Shown here piece after piece: positions 31,460 to 39,908 of a stretch of 52,335 nt of DNA. The DNA lies in the NCBI GenBank assembly GCA_022843125.1, contig JALHOG010000032.1, positions 1 to 52,335 on the forward strand. The letters run 5' to 3'. The stretch is from Ilumatobacteraceae bacterium (GTDB taxonomy: Bacteria; Actinomycetota; Acidimicrobiia; Acidimicrobiales; Ilumatobacteraceae). The notes beneath the pieces were generated by a model, which saw only the letters and a program-made list of their open reading frames with translations, did not search any database and had not been told where the DNA came from. The position numbers and the translations under genes are program-made. The stretch's first letter is position 1; each line of letters starts with the position of its first letter.

Positions 31460-31487
31460 GCGTGCATCCGGAACCGAGGAGGTTGGG

Positions 31488-31922
31488 ATGAACCTGGAGC
31501 TGCAGTGGATGACGTCCGGTGACGTCGACACGATCGAAGCCGCGTCCTATCTGTTCGACGACGACGTCGACCGCGACTGGACGGAGAAGTTCCTCCGCCA
31601 ACCCAACCACCACCTCTGCATCGCCTACATCGACGACGAGGCGGTCGGGTTCGTGAGCGGCGTGGAGATCACGCACCCCGACAAGGGGACCGAGATGCTG
31701 ATGTACGAGCTCGGGGTCGACGACCAGTACCGCCGCCGCGGGATCGGCCGTTCACTGGTGGTCGCCCTGCGCGACCTCGCCCGGACCCGGGGCTGCTCGG
31801 GCGTCTGGGTCCCGGTCGACGACGACAACGAGCCGGCGCTCGCGATGTACCGCTCGCTCGGCCCCGACGAGGAAGCGCGCACGGTCATCCCCTGGTGGGA
31901 CCTCGGCGGCGACGAGCCCTGA
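31488..31922 (+). CDS. GNAT N-acetyltransferase, AAC(3)-I-like
   Basis: A 144-residue acetyl-CoA-dependent acetyltransferase. Motif A is [19 protein letters not shown] (acetyl-CoA pyrophosphate loop R-R-x-G-I-G), preceded by EMLMYELGV, and motif B ends in ALAMYRSLG. The pattern of a YELGV strand and [10 protein letters not shown] resembles the aminoglycoside 3-N-acetyltransferase I group, but many chromosomal members have other substrates and resistance should not be assumed. AGGAGG 5 nt before the ATG at 31488 is the best Shine-Dalgarno in the window and rules out the upstream GTG/ATG alternatives. Confidence 0.85.
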   Translation: MNLELQWMTSGDVDTIEAASYLFDDDVDRDWTEKFLRQPNHHLCIAYIDDEAVGFVSGVEITHPDKGTEMLMYELGVDDQYRRRGIGRSLVVALRDLARTRGCSGVWVPVDDDNEPALAMYRSLGPDEEARTVIPWWDLGGDEP

Positions 31923-31964
31923 ACCCATACACGGCACGAGGAGCGGCACGGTGAGGAGCGCACG

Positions 31965-32336
31965 GTGAGCTGGATCGAGCGAGCGGTCGAGGAGCGCCTG
32001 GCGCAGGCTGCTGCCGCCGGCGAGCTCGACACGCCGCACCTCGCCGGCAAGCCGCTGCCCGATCTCGACCGCCCGCGCGAGCAGGGGTGGTGGGCTCAGC
32101 AGTTCGTCCGCCGGGAGCTGAGCCACGACCGCAGGAAGGCGGCGGAGGCGGCCGCAGCGGCGGCACGTGCCGGGTTCTGGCGGGCGGAGACGGAAGCCGA
32201 CCTGCGCGACCGGGTGCAGGCAGCGAACGAGGCGATCGACCGCGCCAACGTCAACCTCGTCGACGCCGATCGGCTCGAGCGCTTCGACATCGACGACATC
32301 CGCGCCCGCTGGACCCGGCTCCGCCGCTCGTCCTGA
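31965..32336 (+). CDS. DUF1992 (DnaJC28-like) protein
   Basis: A 123-residue soluble protein containing most of a DUF1992 domain: IERAVEERLAQAAAAGELD, then HLAGKPLPDLD and WWAQQFVRREL. The domain is shared with the DnaJ homologue DNAJC28 but no J domain is present and its function is unknown. The C-terminal half is helical and charged (RVQAANEAIDRANVNLVDADRLERFDID). The GTG at 31965 has GAGGAG 6 nt upstream. It follows the GNAT gene by 42 nt in the same direction, so co-transcription is likely. Confidence 0.82.
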   Translation: MSWIERAVEERLAQAAAAGELDTPHLAGKPLPDLDRPREQGWWAQQFVRRELSHDRRKAAEAAAAAARAGFWRAETEADLRDRVQAANEAIDRANVNLVDADRLERFDIDDIRARWTRLRRSS

Positions 32337-32382
32337 CGCCGTCGTCCCTGCTCAGGGTGGTGTCACACCCCCCGACGACACT

Positions 32383-32413
32383 GGTTGGTGATCGGACCCG
32401 ACGGTCCCCAACC
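32383..32413 (+). terminator. Bulged hairpin between DUF1992 gene and next gene
   Basis: GGTTGG, a 5-nt bulge, GGACC, loop CGAC, GGTCC and CCAACC give an 11-bp stem. It may end the GNAT/DUF1992 transcript or fold in the leader of the gene at 32441. No T-run. Confidence 0.35.
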
Positions 32414-32440
32414 GGTCCAGCGTTCGAAGGGAACCCGCCC

Positions 32441-32896
32441 ATGCTCGTCCTCATCGCCATCGACTCCGCCCAGCGCCCCGCCCATGTCGACCGCGGTCGT
32501 GCGGTCGATGGCGAGCTCGTCGCTCCGGTCGTGCTCGCCTGCTCGACGCCCGACTGCGAGGAGTGCACCCACGCATGGTTCGGGCTCGTGTCGCACGGCC
32601 CGACCGCCACCGCCATGGTCGTCGACCGCCCCGGGGTCACCGAAGCCGATCTACGCCGCCGGATCCACGAGTGGCTCGATTGCCGCGGCGTCATCGACGT
32701 CGTCGTCGAGGCCACCGAGCTCGGCGGCTACAGCGTCGACGGCCACCGCATCGACGACCCGGTCGAGGCGATCGCCGAACTGGTCGACGACCATGTCCGC
32801 GAGATCCGGCTCATCTGCGCGAGCTATCCGGTCGGCACCGTCGTGAGCCGGCTCGGTTCACTCGTGTCGGCCGCGCACTTCGCCGACGCCGCGTGA
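32441..32896 (+). CDS. Conserved-looking hypothetical protein with CxxxxCxxC motif
   Basis: A 151-residue soluble protein that I do not assign to a family. It starts with a beta strand (MLVLIAIDS), has a cysteine cluster CSTPDCEEC at about 34-42 followed by THAWFGLVSHG, then GVTEADLRRRIHEWLDC and a C-terminal half rich in aliphatic strands and helices (AIAELVDDHVREIRLICASYP). The cluster could bind metal. The ATG at 32441 has GAAGGGA about 8 nt upstream, and the frame before it is a shadow of the DUF1992 gene. It converges on the esterase gene with only 2 nt between the stops. Confidence 0.6.
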   Translation: MLVLIAIDSAQRPAHVDRGRAVDGELVAPVVLACSTPDCEECTHAWFGLVSHGPTATAMVVDRPGVTEADLRRRIHEWLDCRGVIDVVVEATELGGYSVDGHRIDDPVEAIAELVDDHVREIRLICASYPVGTVVSRLGSLVSAAHFADAA

Positions 32897-32898
32897 CC

Positions 32899-33966
32899 TC
32901 AGAGTGATTCGGCGAACGCCTTGATGTCGCGGATCGTCGCGTCCCACACATCGGGCATGGCGTCGAGGAACAGACAGTCGCCCGCATGGCAGGTGCCGTT
33001 GACCGTACGACCGACCGCGCTGACGCCGGCGTCGAGCAGCTTGCGGTAGTAGGCGAGGCCTTCGTCGCGCAGCGGATCGAGCTGGTTGACCGAGATCACG
33101 TGCGGCGGCAGGCCCGTCAGATCTGCGATCGTGGCGTTGAGCGGCCAGGCGAGCGGGTTGGTCGCATCGGTCGCATCTGGGGTGTACGTCTTCGCCAGCG
33201 CGCTCATGTTCTCGACGCTGAGGAAGTAGTTGTCGTTCTCGAACAGCGAGGTGAGTTCGGCCGGCGGATCGGCGTAGGCGCCCGAGACGTAGGGGCATTG
33301 GGCGTACACGCCGGCGATCTCGTCGATCCAGCCGTCCTGCCGCGCCTTGAGCGCGGTGGCGATGCAGAGGTTGCCGCCGCCCGACTCGCCCGAGATCACG
33401 ATCGTGGAGATGCCGAGCGTCTCGCGGTGCTCGACCACCCACCGGGTGGCGCTCGCGCAGTCGTTCAGGCCGGCGGGGAACCGGTGCGGGCCGAGCTCTC
33501 CGGCCGCGTTCCGGAACTCGACTCCGACCACCACCATGCCGGTCGCGGCGAGGCAGTCCCGCCAACGCACATAGTTCGGGTTCGCCGCCTTCAGGATCGC
33601 CATGCCGCCGCCGTGGGTGTGCACCACGCACGGCAGCGAGCCGGTGACACCGTCGGGCCGGTGGACGTACAGGTTGATGTCGTTGCCGTCGACGCCCTTG
33701 ATCACCTCGGTGTACGACGACACACCGGTCGGCGCCGGTGTGTTCACCATCAGCAGACCACCGAGCGCGCCGAACGCCGCCTCGGCCTCGGCGGCATGGG
33801 CGAGGATCTCCTCGAGCGTGTTCGACGCGTTCACCGGCGTGGGTGGCGGTGCCACGTCGAGACCGATGGGCGCCATCGCGGCGAGCATGCGCGGGTCGGC
33901 CCGCGGATCATCCCGGATCACGAGCGTGGGATTGCCGAGTCGGCCGGGCAGGAGCGGATTGGTCAT
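32899..33966 (-). CDS. Alpha/beta hydrolase, hormone-sensitive-lipase family esterase
   Basis: A 355-residue esterase of the bacterial HSL group. The oxyanion motif HTHGGGM (about 115-121), nucleophile elbow SGESGGGN (Ser about 193), an Asp in VNQLDPLRDE and a His in GTCHAGD form the expected catalytic set. An extra N-terminal stretch of about 90 residues, probably a cap, precedes the core. The ATG at 33966 has AAGGG 7 nt upstream. It lies 80 nt downstream of the molybdenum hydroxylase gene on the same strand, so they may be co-transcribed, but no functional link is evident. Confidence 0.88.
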   Translation of the reverse strand: MTNPLLPGRLGNPTLVIRDDPRADPRMLAAMAPIGLDVAPPPTPVNASNTLEEILAHAAEAEAAFGALGGLLMVNTPAPTGVSSYTEVIKGVDGNDINLYVHRPDGVTGSLPCVVHTHGGGMAILKAANPNYVRWRDCLAATGMVVVGVEFRNAAGELGPHRFPAGLNDCASATRWVVEHRETLGISTIVISGESGGGNLCIATALKARQDGWIDEIAGVYAQCPYVSGAYADPPAELTSLFENDNYFLSVENMSALAKTYTPDATDATNPLAWPLNATIADLTGLPPHVISVNQLDPLRDEGLAYYRKLLDAGVSAVGRTVNGTCHAGDCLFLDAMPDVWDATIRDIKAFAESL

Positions 33967-34046
33967 GAGGCGCCCTTCGCGAGTTGCGGGTGGGCGAGAT
34001 CCTCGCGCGACGCCGCCGGCTCAGGTGAAGCCGGACGGCCGCAGCG

Positions 34047-36677
34047 TCAATCGACGTCGGTGCCGCGGCGCATCGGGAGCTGCGCGCGCCACTCGCCGTC
34101 GAGGTCGTGCAGGGCGGCGGCGACCGCCGGGGCGGTGGGCACGAGGCCGATCTCGCCGACGCCCTTGATGCCGTACGGCGACCGCGGTTGGGGCACCTCG
34201 ACGATGTGCACGTCGATCTGCGGGACGTCCTTCGCGCGCAGGATGCCGAGCGAACGCAACGTCATGTTCGTGGGGAACCCGGTGTCGGGATCGGTGGGGA
34301 AATCCTCGCTCAGCGCGTAGCCGAGACCCATGTGGACGCTGCCCTCGATCTGCCCCTCGACCAGCAGCGGGTTGACGGCCTTCCCGACGTCGTGAACGGC
34401 GACCACCCGCTCGATGCGTCCGGTGTCGCGGTCGGCGATGACGAGCTGAGCGGCGTACGAGAAGCACGAATGGATCGTCGGGTTGGGGTGCGCCGGATCG
34501 CCCAGGTGATGGGTCCAGTCGACGATGTGCTCGCCACAGTGGTCGATGTCGGGCGCGCACCCTGCGGCGAGCGCCGCCGCGCATGCCTGCTGCACCGACC
34601 CGGCCGCCATCAATGTGCCCCGCGACCCGGTGGTCTGACCGAACCCGAGCTCGCGCGTGGTGTCGACGATCACGTCGATCCGGTCGGGCTCGATGCCGAG
34701 CTCCTGCGCCGCGACCTGCAGCGCCACCGTGTGCACGCCCTGGCCCATCTCGGTCCAGCCGTGGCGCACCTCGACCCGGCCCGTGTCGGACCGGAAACGC
34801 ACCACCGCGCCGCTCACCTCACGGAAGCCGTTGCCGAGGCCCGAGTTCTTCATCCCGAGCCCGAGTCCGACCGCCTTGCCGGCCGCCTGCATCGCGTCGT
34901 ACTCGGCGCGGATCCGGTCGAGGCACGCCTCCGCGCCGCCGGCGCCGTCGTCCATGATCTGGCCGGGGCCCCACTCGTCGCCGGGGCGGATCACGTTGCG
35001 CTTGCGGATCTCCCAGCCCGAGATGCCGACCTGCTCGGCGAGCCGGTCGAGGACGCCCTCCATCGCGAACTGGGCCTGGTTCGCGCCGAACCCGCGGAAC
35101 GCGCCGCACACGAGGTTGTTGGTGCGCACGGCGACGGTCTCGACGTCGATCGCCGGCCAGCGGTACGGGCCCGAGGCGTGGCCGGCAGCACGTTCGAGCA
35201 CCTTCATGCCGACGCTCGCGTACGCACCCGAGTCGCCGATGCCGCGCACCTTCAACGCCGTGAGGGTGCCGTCGGCGTCGCAGCCGGCCCAGTACTCGAG
35301 CGTGATCGGGTGGCGCTTGGCGTGGATCAGGAAGCTCTCCTCGCGGGTGAGCGTGCACTTCACCGGCCGGTCGAGCAGCCACGCGGCGAGCGCCGCGTGC
35401 GCTTGGTTCGACATGTCCTCCTTGCCGCCGAACGCGCCCCCGTTCGAGACCAACTCGACCGTCACCTGGGCGCGGTCGAGCTGCAGCACCGATGCGATGT
35501 CGTTGCGGTCGTCCCACACGCCCTGGCCGCCCGAGTACACGTGGAGCGTGCGGGACCCACCCTCACCCGACGGCACCGCGAGCGTCGATTCCGGTTCGAG
35601 GAACGCGTGCTCGATGCGTTGGGTGCGGAACGTCTCGTGCACCGTGAAGGCGCTCGCCGCCAACACCGACTCGACGTCGTCGCCGCGCTGGTACGTGCTC
35701 ACCGACAGGGTGTTCGACGTGGTGCCCCACACGCTGAGCGGGGCGTCGGGGGCGAGGGCGGCCACCGGGTCGGTGTTCGGGCGGTGCACCGTGTACCCCA
35801 CCTCGACGAGACCCACCGCAGCGCGGGCCTGCTCTCGGGTCTCGGCGACCACGATCGCGAGCACGTCGCCCGCGCACGAGGTGGTGCCCCCCGCGGGGAT
35901 CATCACCGGCCAGTCCTTGTGGATCAGGCCCACCCGCAAGTCGCCGGGGATGTCGGCGGCGGTGAACACGCCGACCACACCGTCGGCCGCGCCCGCTGCG
36001 GTGGCGTCGATCGTCGTGATGTCGGCGCGGGCGTGGTCGGTGAGGCGCAGCGCTGCGTGGAGCATGCCGGGCACCCGGATGTCGTCGACGTACCCGCGAT
36101 CGCCGAGGGTGAGCTCGGCGGCTTCGTACTTCGCGCCGCTGCCGCCGATCTCACCCGACAGCGCCGGCGTGCAGGTGCGCCCCTGCGCGACGGCCTCGAT
36201 CGCGTCGAGCACCTTCACGTACCCGGTGCATCGGCACAGGTGGGCACCGAGGTGCGGCTTCATCGCGTCACGGGTGAGGGAGGCACCCTTCTTGTCGATC
36301 TGGGCCTTCGCGCGCATGACGATCCCGGGGATGCAGAACCCGCACTGGAGCCCGCCGCAGGCTGCGAACGCGTTGCTGAACGCCGTGCGCTCCGCCTCGT
36401 CGACGCCCTCGAGCGTGATGACGGACGCGCCCTCGATCTTCTCGAGCGACTGCTGGCACGACACGACGGCCTTGCCGTCGATCAGCACCGTGCAGCACCC
36501 GCACTGGCCCGACGGCGAGCAGCCGTCTTTGGGCGAGGTGACGTCGAGCTCCTCGCGGAGCGCGGCGAGGAGATGGGGGTGGCGGCGGTGCACCGACACC
36601 GGTGTGCCGTTCAGGACGAACGACGCGGTGGGGGCGCGATCGGACGCGTCGGTCGGGGGGTGGTCGAGCTGCGTCAC
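34047..36677 (-). CDS. Fused molybdenum hydroxylase, Se-dependent xanthine dehydrogenase type
   Basis: An 876-residue protein joining [2Fe-2S] and molybdopterin domains on one chain. The N-terminal part has CSPSGQCGCCTV, CGGLQCGFCIPG and CRCTG (both clusters). The molybdenum part has NGGAFGGKED near 415, CGAFRGFGANQAQ, WTEMGQGVHTVALQ and IKGVGEIG near 845 with the catalytic glutamate. Size and layout match the selenium-dependent xanthine dehydrogenase (TIGR03311-type) group, in which selenium is thought to be a labile cofactor, not selenocysteine. No FAD subunit or maturation genes are adjacent. The start is a GTG beside the dyad at 36680. Hydroxylation of a purine or another N-heterocycle is likely. 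Confidence 0.88.
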   Translation of the reverse strand: MTQLDHPPTDASDRAPTASFVLNGTPVSVHRRHPHLLAALREELDVTSPKDGCSPSGQCGCCTVLIDGKAVVSCQQSLEKIEGASVITLEGVDEAERTAFSNAFAACGGLQCGFCIPGIVMRAKAQIDKKGASLTRDAMKPHLGAHLCRCTGYVKVLDAIEAVAQGRTCTPALSGEIGGSGAKYEAAELTLGDRGYVDDIRVPGMLHAALRLTDHARADITTIDATAAGAADGVVGVFTAADIPGDLRVGLIHKDWPVMIPAGGTTSCAGDVLAIVVAETREQARAAVGLVEVGYTVHRPNTDPVAALAPDAPLSVWGTTSNTLSVSTYQRGDDVESVLAASAFTVHETFRTQRIEHAFLEPESTLAVPSGEGGSRTLHVYSGGQGVWDDRNDIASVLQLDRAQVTVELVSNGGAFGGKEDMSNQAHAALAAWLLDRPVKCTLTREESFLIHAKRHPITLEYWAGCDADGTLTALKVRGIGDSGAYASVGMKVLERAAGHASGPYRWPAIDVETVAVRTNNLVCGAFRGFGANQAQFAMEGVLDRLAEQVGISGWEIRKRNVIRPGDEWGPGQIMDDGAGGAEACLDRIRAEYDAMQAAGKAVGLGLGMKNSGLGNGFREVSGAVVRFRSDTGRVEVRHGWTEMGQGVHTVALQVAAQELGIEPDRIDVIVDTTRELGFGQTTGSRGTLMAAGSVQQACAAALAAGCAPDIDHCGEHIVDWTHHLGDPAHPNPTIHSCFSYAAQLVIADRDTGRIERVVAVHDVGKAVNPLLVEGQIEGSVHMGLGYALSEDFPTDPDTGFPTNMTLRSLGILRAKDVPQIDVHIVEVPQPRSPYGIKGVGEIGLVPTAPAVAAALHDLDGEWRAQLPMRRGTDVD

Positions 36678-36679
36678 GC

Positions 36680-36694
36680 TTGACAGTTTGTCAA
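36680..36694. promoter_or_regulatory. Dyad operator candidate at molybdenum hydroxylase start
   Basis: TTGACA-GTT-TGTCAA, a perfect 6+3+6 inverted repeat beginning 3 nt before the GTG start at 36677. It is too close to serve as a -35 box and is placed where a repressor would block initiation. No regulator gene is adjacent. Confidence 0.5.
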
Positions 36695-36764
36695 AGGGAC
36701 CGCGGTCCGGAAAGTCCCTCCACGTCGCGGCAGTGTGACGGGTACGCGCGGATGCCGGGCGCCA

Positions 36765-36793
36765 ACGGTCACGGGGACGGTCACGGGGACGGT
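36765..36793. repeat. 12-bp tandem repeat at a gene end
   Basis: ACGGTCACGGGG occurs at 36765-36776 and 36777-36788, then a partial third copy. The second copy contains the stop codon (36781-36783) of the anchored protein gene, so repeat gain or loss would alter its C-terminus. Confidence 0.7.
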
Positions 36794-37935
36794 TGTGGTG
36801 CGTTGGGGATCAGCGTGTCGAGTGACGGCAGGGTGATCGAGACGTCCGTCGCGGGCGGTCCGAAGGTCTGCTCGAGCGCGAACGCGCTGTCCCGCGTCTC
36901 GAAGCGGGCGGTCACCAGGGCCAGCTCCGAGCCCTCGGTGACGTAGACGGTGAAGGTGATCATGTCCGGGGCGCCCCCGTCGGCCACCGAGTCGTCGAAG
37001 ATGTCCGCGAGCAGCAACACGCCGTACGGGACGAGATCGGTGATCGGGGTGATGACGGTGTAGGGCCTGGCGACGACACCGCGGTCGAGCTCGACGAGCT
37101 CGTCGCCGGTCTCGATCGTCGACACCGCGAGCGTCGCCGGGGTGATGGGTCCCGTGACGAACGCGTCGAACAGTTCCCCCAGGTCGTCGGTGCCGGTCCC
37201 CTCGGTGAAGCGGGCGGCATCGAACTGCTCCCACCGGCCCTCCAGGCGCGAGTCGGTCCGGTACACGGTGCCGCCGGCCACGTCGACGACGAACTCGCCC
37301 CGCGACCCCACGCCGTCGACCGTCAGCGTGTAGCGCTCGTCGATGGGGTCGACGATGGTGACGAGCGTGACGGCCGACCGGTAGCGGCCATCGAGCTGCA
37401 CGCCGTCGAGCATCACGGTGCTCCGCATCGGTCGCTCGTCGACGACGTTCGCGGCGGCGGCCGGGAGGAGTTCGTACCCGCTGGGGGCCGTCCCGGGCGC
37501 GAGCTCGGCGACCACCGGGAACTCGGGCACCGTCACCGACGCCGGATCGAGCAGCTCCTCGTCGAGGATCGCGTCAGACGCATCGGTGTCGATGCCCTCG
37601 GTCGCCTCCTCGGGCTCGGTGACGGTGGGGACGGTGACGAGCGAGGGCAGCGTTGGCGGCGTCGTGATCTGCGAGGCGTCGAACAGGGTGTCGGACGCGG
37701 CTGCGGCATCGGTGTCGTCGGTGGTGTCGTTGCCGGAGAGCGTCATCGCTCCCGCCCCGACACCGATCACGAGCGCCGCACCGACGATCCAGCGGGCGCG
37801 GCCCGGACGGTGAGGAGCATCGTCGGGGCCCGTGTCGGCTGCTCGTCGACCACGGCCGCCTGCCGACCCGGTCTCGACGAGCTCGATCTCGATGACCTGC
37901 CGGCCGTCGTCGGGCCGGGCCCACCGGTCGCTCAT
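36781..37935 (-). CDS. Membrane-anchored extracytoplasmic protein, unknown function
   Basis: A 384-residue protein with a charged cytoplasmic N-terminus (about 1-48, including the acidic VIEIELVE), one membrane helix (about 49-67, WIVGAALVIGVGAGAMTL), a Thr/Asp/Glu-rich linker to about 130 and a C-terminal extracellular domain. The domain has alternating strands (SAVTLVTIVDPIDERYTLTV, GEFVVDVAGGTVYRTDS) that recall LprG/LppX-like or mycobacterial lipid-binding folds only in pattern. I do not recognise the family. Its ATG overlaps the stop of the upstream amidohydrolase gene as ATGA, so translation is coupled. Confidence 0.68.
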   Translation of the reverse strand: MSDRWARPDDGRQVIEIELVETGSAGGRGRRAADTGPDDAPHRPGRARWIVGAALVIGVGAGAMTLSGNDTTDDTDAAAASDTLFDASQITTPPTLPSLVTVPTVTEPEEATEGIDTDASDAILDEELLDPASVTVPEFPVVAELAPGTAPSGYELLPAAAANVVDERPMRSTVMLDGVQLDGRYRSAVTLVTIVDPIDERYTLTVDGVGSRGEFVVDVAGGTVYRTDSRLEGRWEQFDAARFTEGTGTDDLGELFDAFVTGPITPATLAVSTIETGDELVELDRGVVARPYTVITPITDLVPYGVLLLADIFDDSVADGGAPDMITFTVYVTEGSELALVTARFETRDSAFALEQTFGPPATDVSITLPSLDTLIPNAPQPSP

Positions 37936-38861
37936 GTGGCTCCGGGGATGTGGACGCCGCGCTGCGACGTGATCCGGGTGTACACCTCGGGCCGCCGGTA
38001 GCGGTCGAAGTCGAACAGGGTGCCCGTGTACTGCCTGCACCAGTCGAGGTCGCAGTCGGCGGCGATCAGCTCGTCACCGTCGGTCTCGGCGGCGGCGAGC
38101 ACCTCACCGGACGGAGCGATGATCCGCGACTCGCACAGCGACGGCACGCCCTCCTCGACGCCACCCTTCGCGACGCCGACGACGAACGTGCCGTTCTGGT
38201 AGGCGCCCGACTGCATCACCAGCGAGTTGTGGAACCCCTGGAGCGGATCCTGCGACGGGTCGGGCGCGTAGTGGAGCGGCGTGTTGTATCCGCAGAGGAT
38301 CAGCTCGACGCCCTGCAGACCCATCTCGCGGTACGACTCGGGCCACCGCCGGTCGTTGCAGATCATCATGCCGACCCGCCCGCCGAAGGCTTCCCACACG
38401 CCGAAGCCGTCGGGTGACGGCTCGAGGTAGTACCGCTCGGCGTGCTGGAACGGGCGGTCGGGCTCGTGCTCCTCGTGGCCCGGGATGTGGACCTTCTTGA
38501 AGGTGCCGACGATCGTCCCGTCGCGCTCGACCAGGGTCTGCACGTTCCAGCGGTGCCCGCCTTCCATGAGCGCGTAGCCGAGGCAGAAGCCGATGCCGAG
38601 CCGCTTCGCCTCGTCGAACAGCGGCTGCGTGGCGACGTTGGGCATCGACGTCTCGTACCAGTGGTCGGCAGTGGTGATGTCGTCGACGAACCAGCGCGGG
38701 AAGAATGTGGTGAGCGCGAGCTCGGGGTAGACGACGAGGTCGCACCGCTCGTCGGCGCCCCGGTGCAGCAGCGAGATCAGCCGCTCGACCACCTGCTCGC
38801 GTGTGTGTTCCCGCTGGATCGGCCCCATCTGCGCCGCCCCCACCCGCACGATCCGTGTCAT
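37932..38861 (-). CDS. Nitrilase-superfamily amidohydrolase, probable N-carbamoyl-D-amino-acid hydrolase
   Basis: A 309-residue nitrilase-fold enzyme. The catalytic triad is visible as Glu in YPELALTTFFPRW, Lys in FKKVHIPGHEEHEP and Cys in MICNDRRWPE. GPIQREHTREQVVERL, the SYQNG-type AYQNGTFVV segment and FQHAERYYLEP follow the known D-carbamoylases closely over the whole length. The reaction would release ammonia and CO2 from N-carbamoyl-D-amino acids. No hydantoinase gene is present, so physiological use is uncertain. The ATG at 38861 is preceded at 7 nt by CAGACT. It is coupled (ATGA) to the anchored protein gene downstream. Confidence 0.88.
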   Translation of the reverse strand: MTRIVRVGAAQMGPIQREHTREQVVERLISLLHRGADERCDLVVYPELALTTFFPRWFVDDITTADHWYETSMPNVATQPLFDEAKRLGIGFCLGYALMEGGHRWNVQTLVERDGTIVGTFKKVHIPGHEEHEPDRPFQHAERYYLEPSPDGFGVWEAFGGRVGMMICNDRRWPESYREMGLQGVELILCGYNTPLHYAPDPSQDPLQGFHNSLVMQSGAYQNGTFVVGVAKGGVEEGVPSLCESRIIAPSGEVLAAAETDGDELIAADCDLDWCRQYTGTLFDFDRYRRPEVYTRITSQRGVHIPGAT

Positions 38862-38923
38862 GCCCGCCAGTCTGCCCCGCCGGCACGGTCTGGTCTGACT
38901 CGATCCGTGCTTGAATTCGTCCG

Positions 38924-39349
38924 GTGGCAAACCCGGTGCCTCCGGCGCGGCACCTGCTGCGGGCGAAGGACCTGGCCGACGCACGGTTCGACGAGCGGCT
39001 GACGGTTGCCGACATGGCGTCGGTGGCGATGCTGTCACCGGCGCACTTCAGCCGCGAGTTCCGCACGGCGTTCGGCGAGACCCCGCACCAGTACCTGCTG
39101 ACGCGGCGCCTCCAGCGGGCGTCGGAGCTGCTGCGCCACACCGACTGGACGGTCGCCGACGTCTGTATGCGGGTGGGGCTCGAGAGCGTCGGCTCGTTCA
39201 CGTCGAGCTTCCGTCGGATGTTCGGTGCGACGCCCACGCAGTACCGGGCGGCCTTCCCGCCCGCCGCCCACCTCGCGAAGGTGCCCGGCTGCATGGTGCG
39301 CCTGCACGGGCGACCGGCGAACCGCAGTTTTCGAGAAGACGGCCGCTGA
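38924..39349 (+). CDS. AraC-family regulator, DNA-binding domain only
   Basis: A 141-residue transcription factor made of little more than the AraC double helix-turn-helix. The first is LTVADMASVAMLSPAHFSREF and the second VADVCMRVGLESVGSFTSSFRRMFGATPTQYR with the conserved FxxxFG-x-TP-x-YR ending. There is no sensory domain. Such short AraC proteins are often paired with a VOC protein, as here (39426), which may carry ligand sensing or be the target. The start is a GTG 6 nt after TGAATT. It is divergent from the carbamoylase gene, with 62 nt between the starts. Confidence 0.85.
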   Translation: MANPVPPARHLLRAKDLADARFDERLTVADMASVAMLSPAHFSREFRTAFGETPHQYLLTRRLQRASELLRHTDWTVADVCMRVGLESVGSFTSSFRRMFGATPTQYRAAFPPAAHLAKVPGCMVRLHGRPANRSFREDGR

Positions 39350-39425
39350 CCCTGATCCGTACGGTGGGCGCAGTTCACCGACGAACCACCACCGACGAAC
39401 CACTCTCGACGAACGGAGTCATCCG

Positions 39426-39848
39426 ATGTACCGCATCGCCACCGCGCAGGTCTGGGTCCACGACCAGGACGAGGCACTCGCCTTCTACACCGACCGGCTC
39501 GGCATGGACGTCCGCAGCGACGTCACCGTGCCCGAGATGGGCAACTTCCGATGGGTCGAGGTCACGCCGAAGGGCCAACCCGAGATGGGGATCGTGCTGA
39601 TGGCGATCCCCGGACCGCCGATGATGGACGAGGCGACGACGGCCCAGGTGCGCGACCTGATGGCCAAGGGCTTCGCCGGGACGGTGTTCCTGGAGACCGA
39701 CGACTGCCAGGCGTCGTACGAGGAGCTGTCGGCGCGCGGTGTCGAGTTCATCGACGCACCGTTCCAGACGCCCTACGGGATCGACTCGTCGTTCCGTGAC
39801 CCGTCGGGCAACAACTTCCGGCTCACGCAGCGTTCGAGCGGCTACTGA
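39426..39848 (+). CDS. VOC-family protein paired with AraC regulator
   Basis: A 140-residue glyoxalase-fold protein. The first unit is TAQVWVHDQDEALAFYTDRLGMDVR and the second has GTVFLETDDCQASYEELSARGVEF and a terminal FRDPSGNNFRL. This group (YnfE/PhnB-like VOC proteins) commonly follows a short AraC gene, suggesting a two-gene unit. GGAG lies about 8 nt before the ATG at 39426, and 76 nt separate it from the regulator. Enzyme activity unknown. Confidence 0.82.
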   Translation: MYRIATAQVWVHDQDEALAFYTDRLGMDVRSDVTVPEMGNFRWVEVTPKGQPEMGIVLMAIPGPPMMDEATTAQVRDLMAKGFAGTVFLETDDCQASYEELSARGVEFIDAPFQTPYGIDSSFRDPSGNNFRLTQRSSGY

Positions 39849-39908
39849 GGCGGGTCGATGTGCCGGTTCCGCCCGCCGGGATCACGAGGTCCGTGGCAGG
39901 CTGACGTC

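Noticed and set aside
31488..31922. Aminoglycoside resistance gene
   Set aside because: Only a general AAC(3)-I-like GNAT pattern is visible and there is no mobile context; chromosomal GNATs of this kind have varied substrates.
34107..36683. Very long open frame (858 aa) on the plus strand opposite the molybdenum hydroxylase gene
   Set aside because: It is an Arg/Asp/His-rich antisense shadow caused by high GC. The minus-strand frame has all family motifs.
36680..36685. TTGACA as a -35 promoter box
   Set aside because: Read in either direction it is not 17 nt from a usable -10 and start; it is one arm of a dyad beside the start codon.
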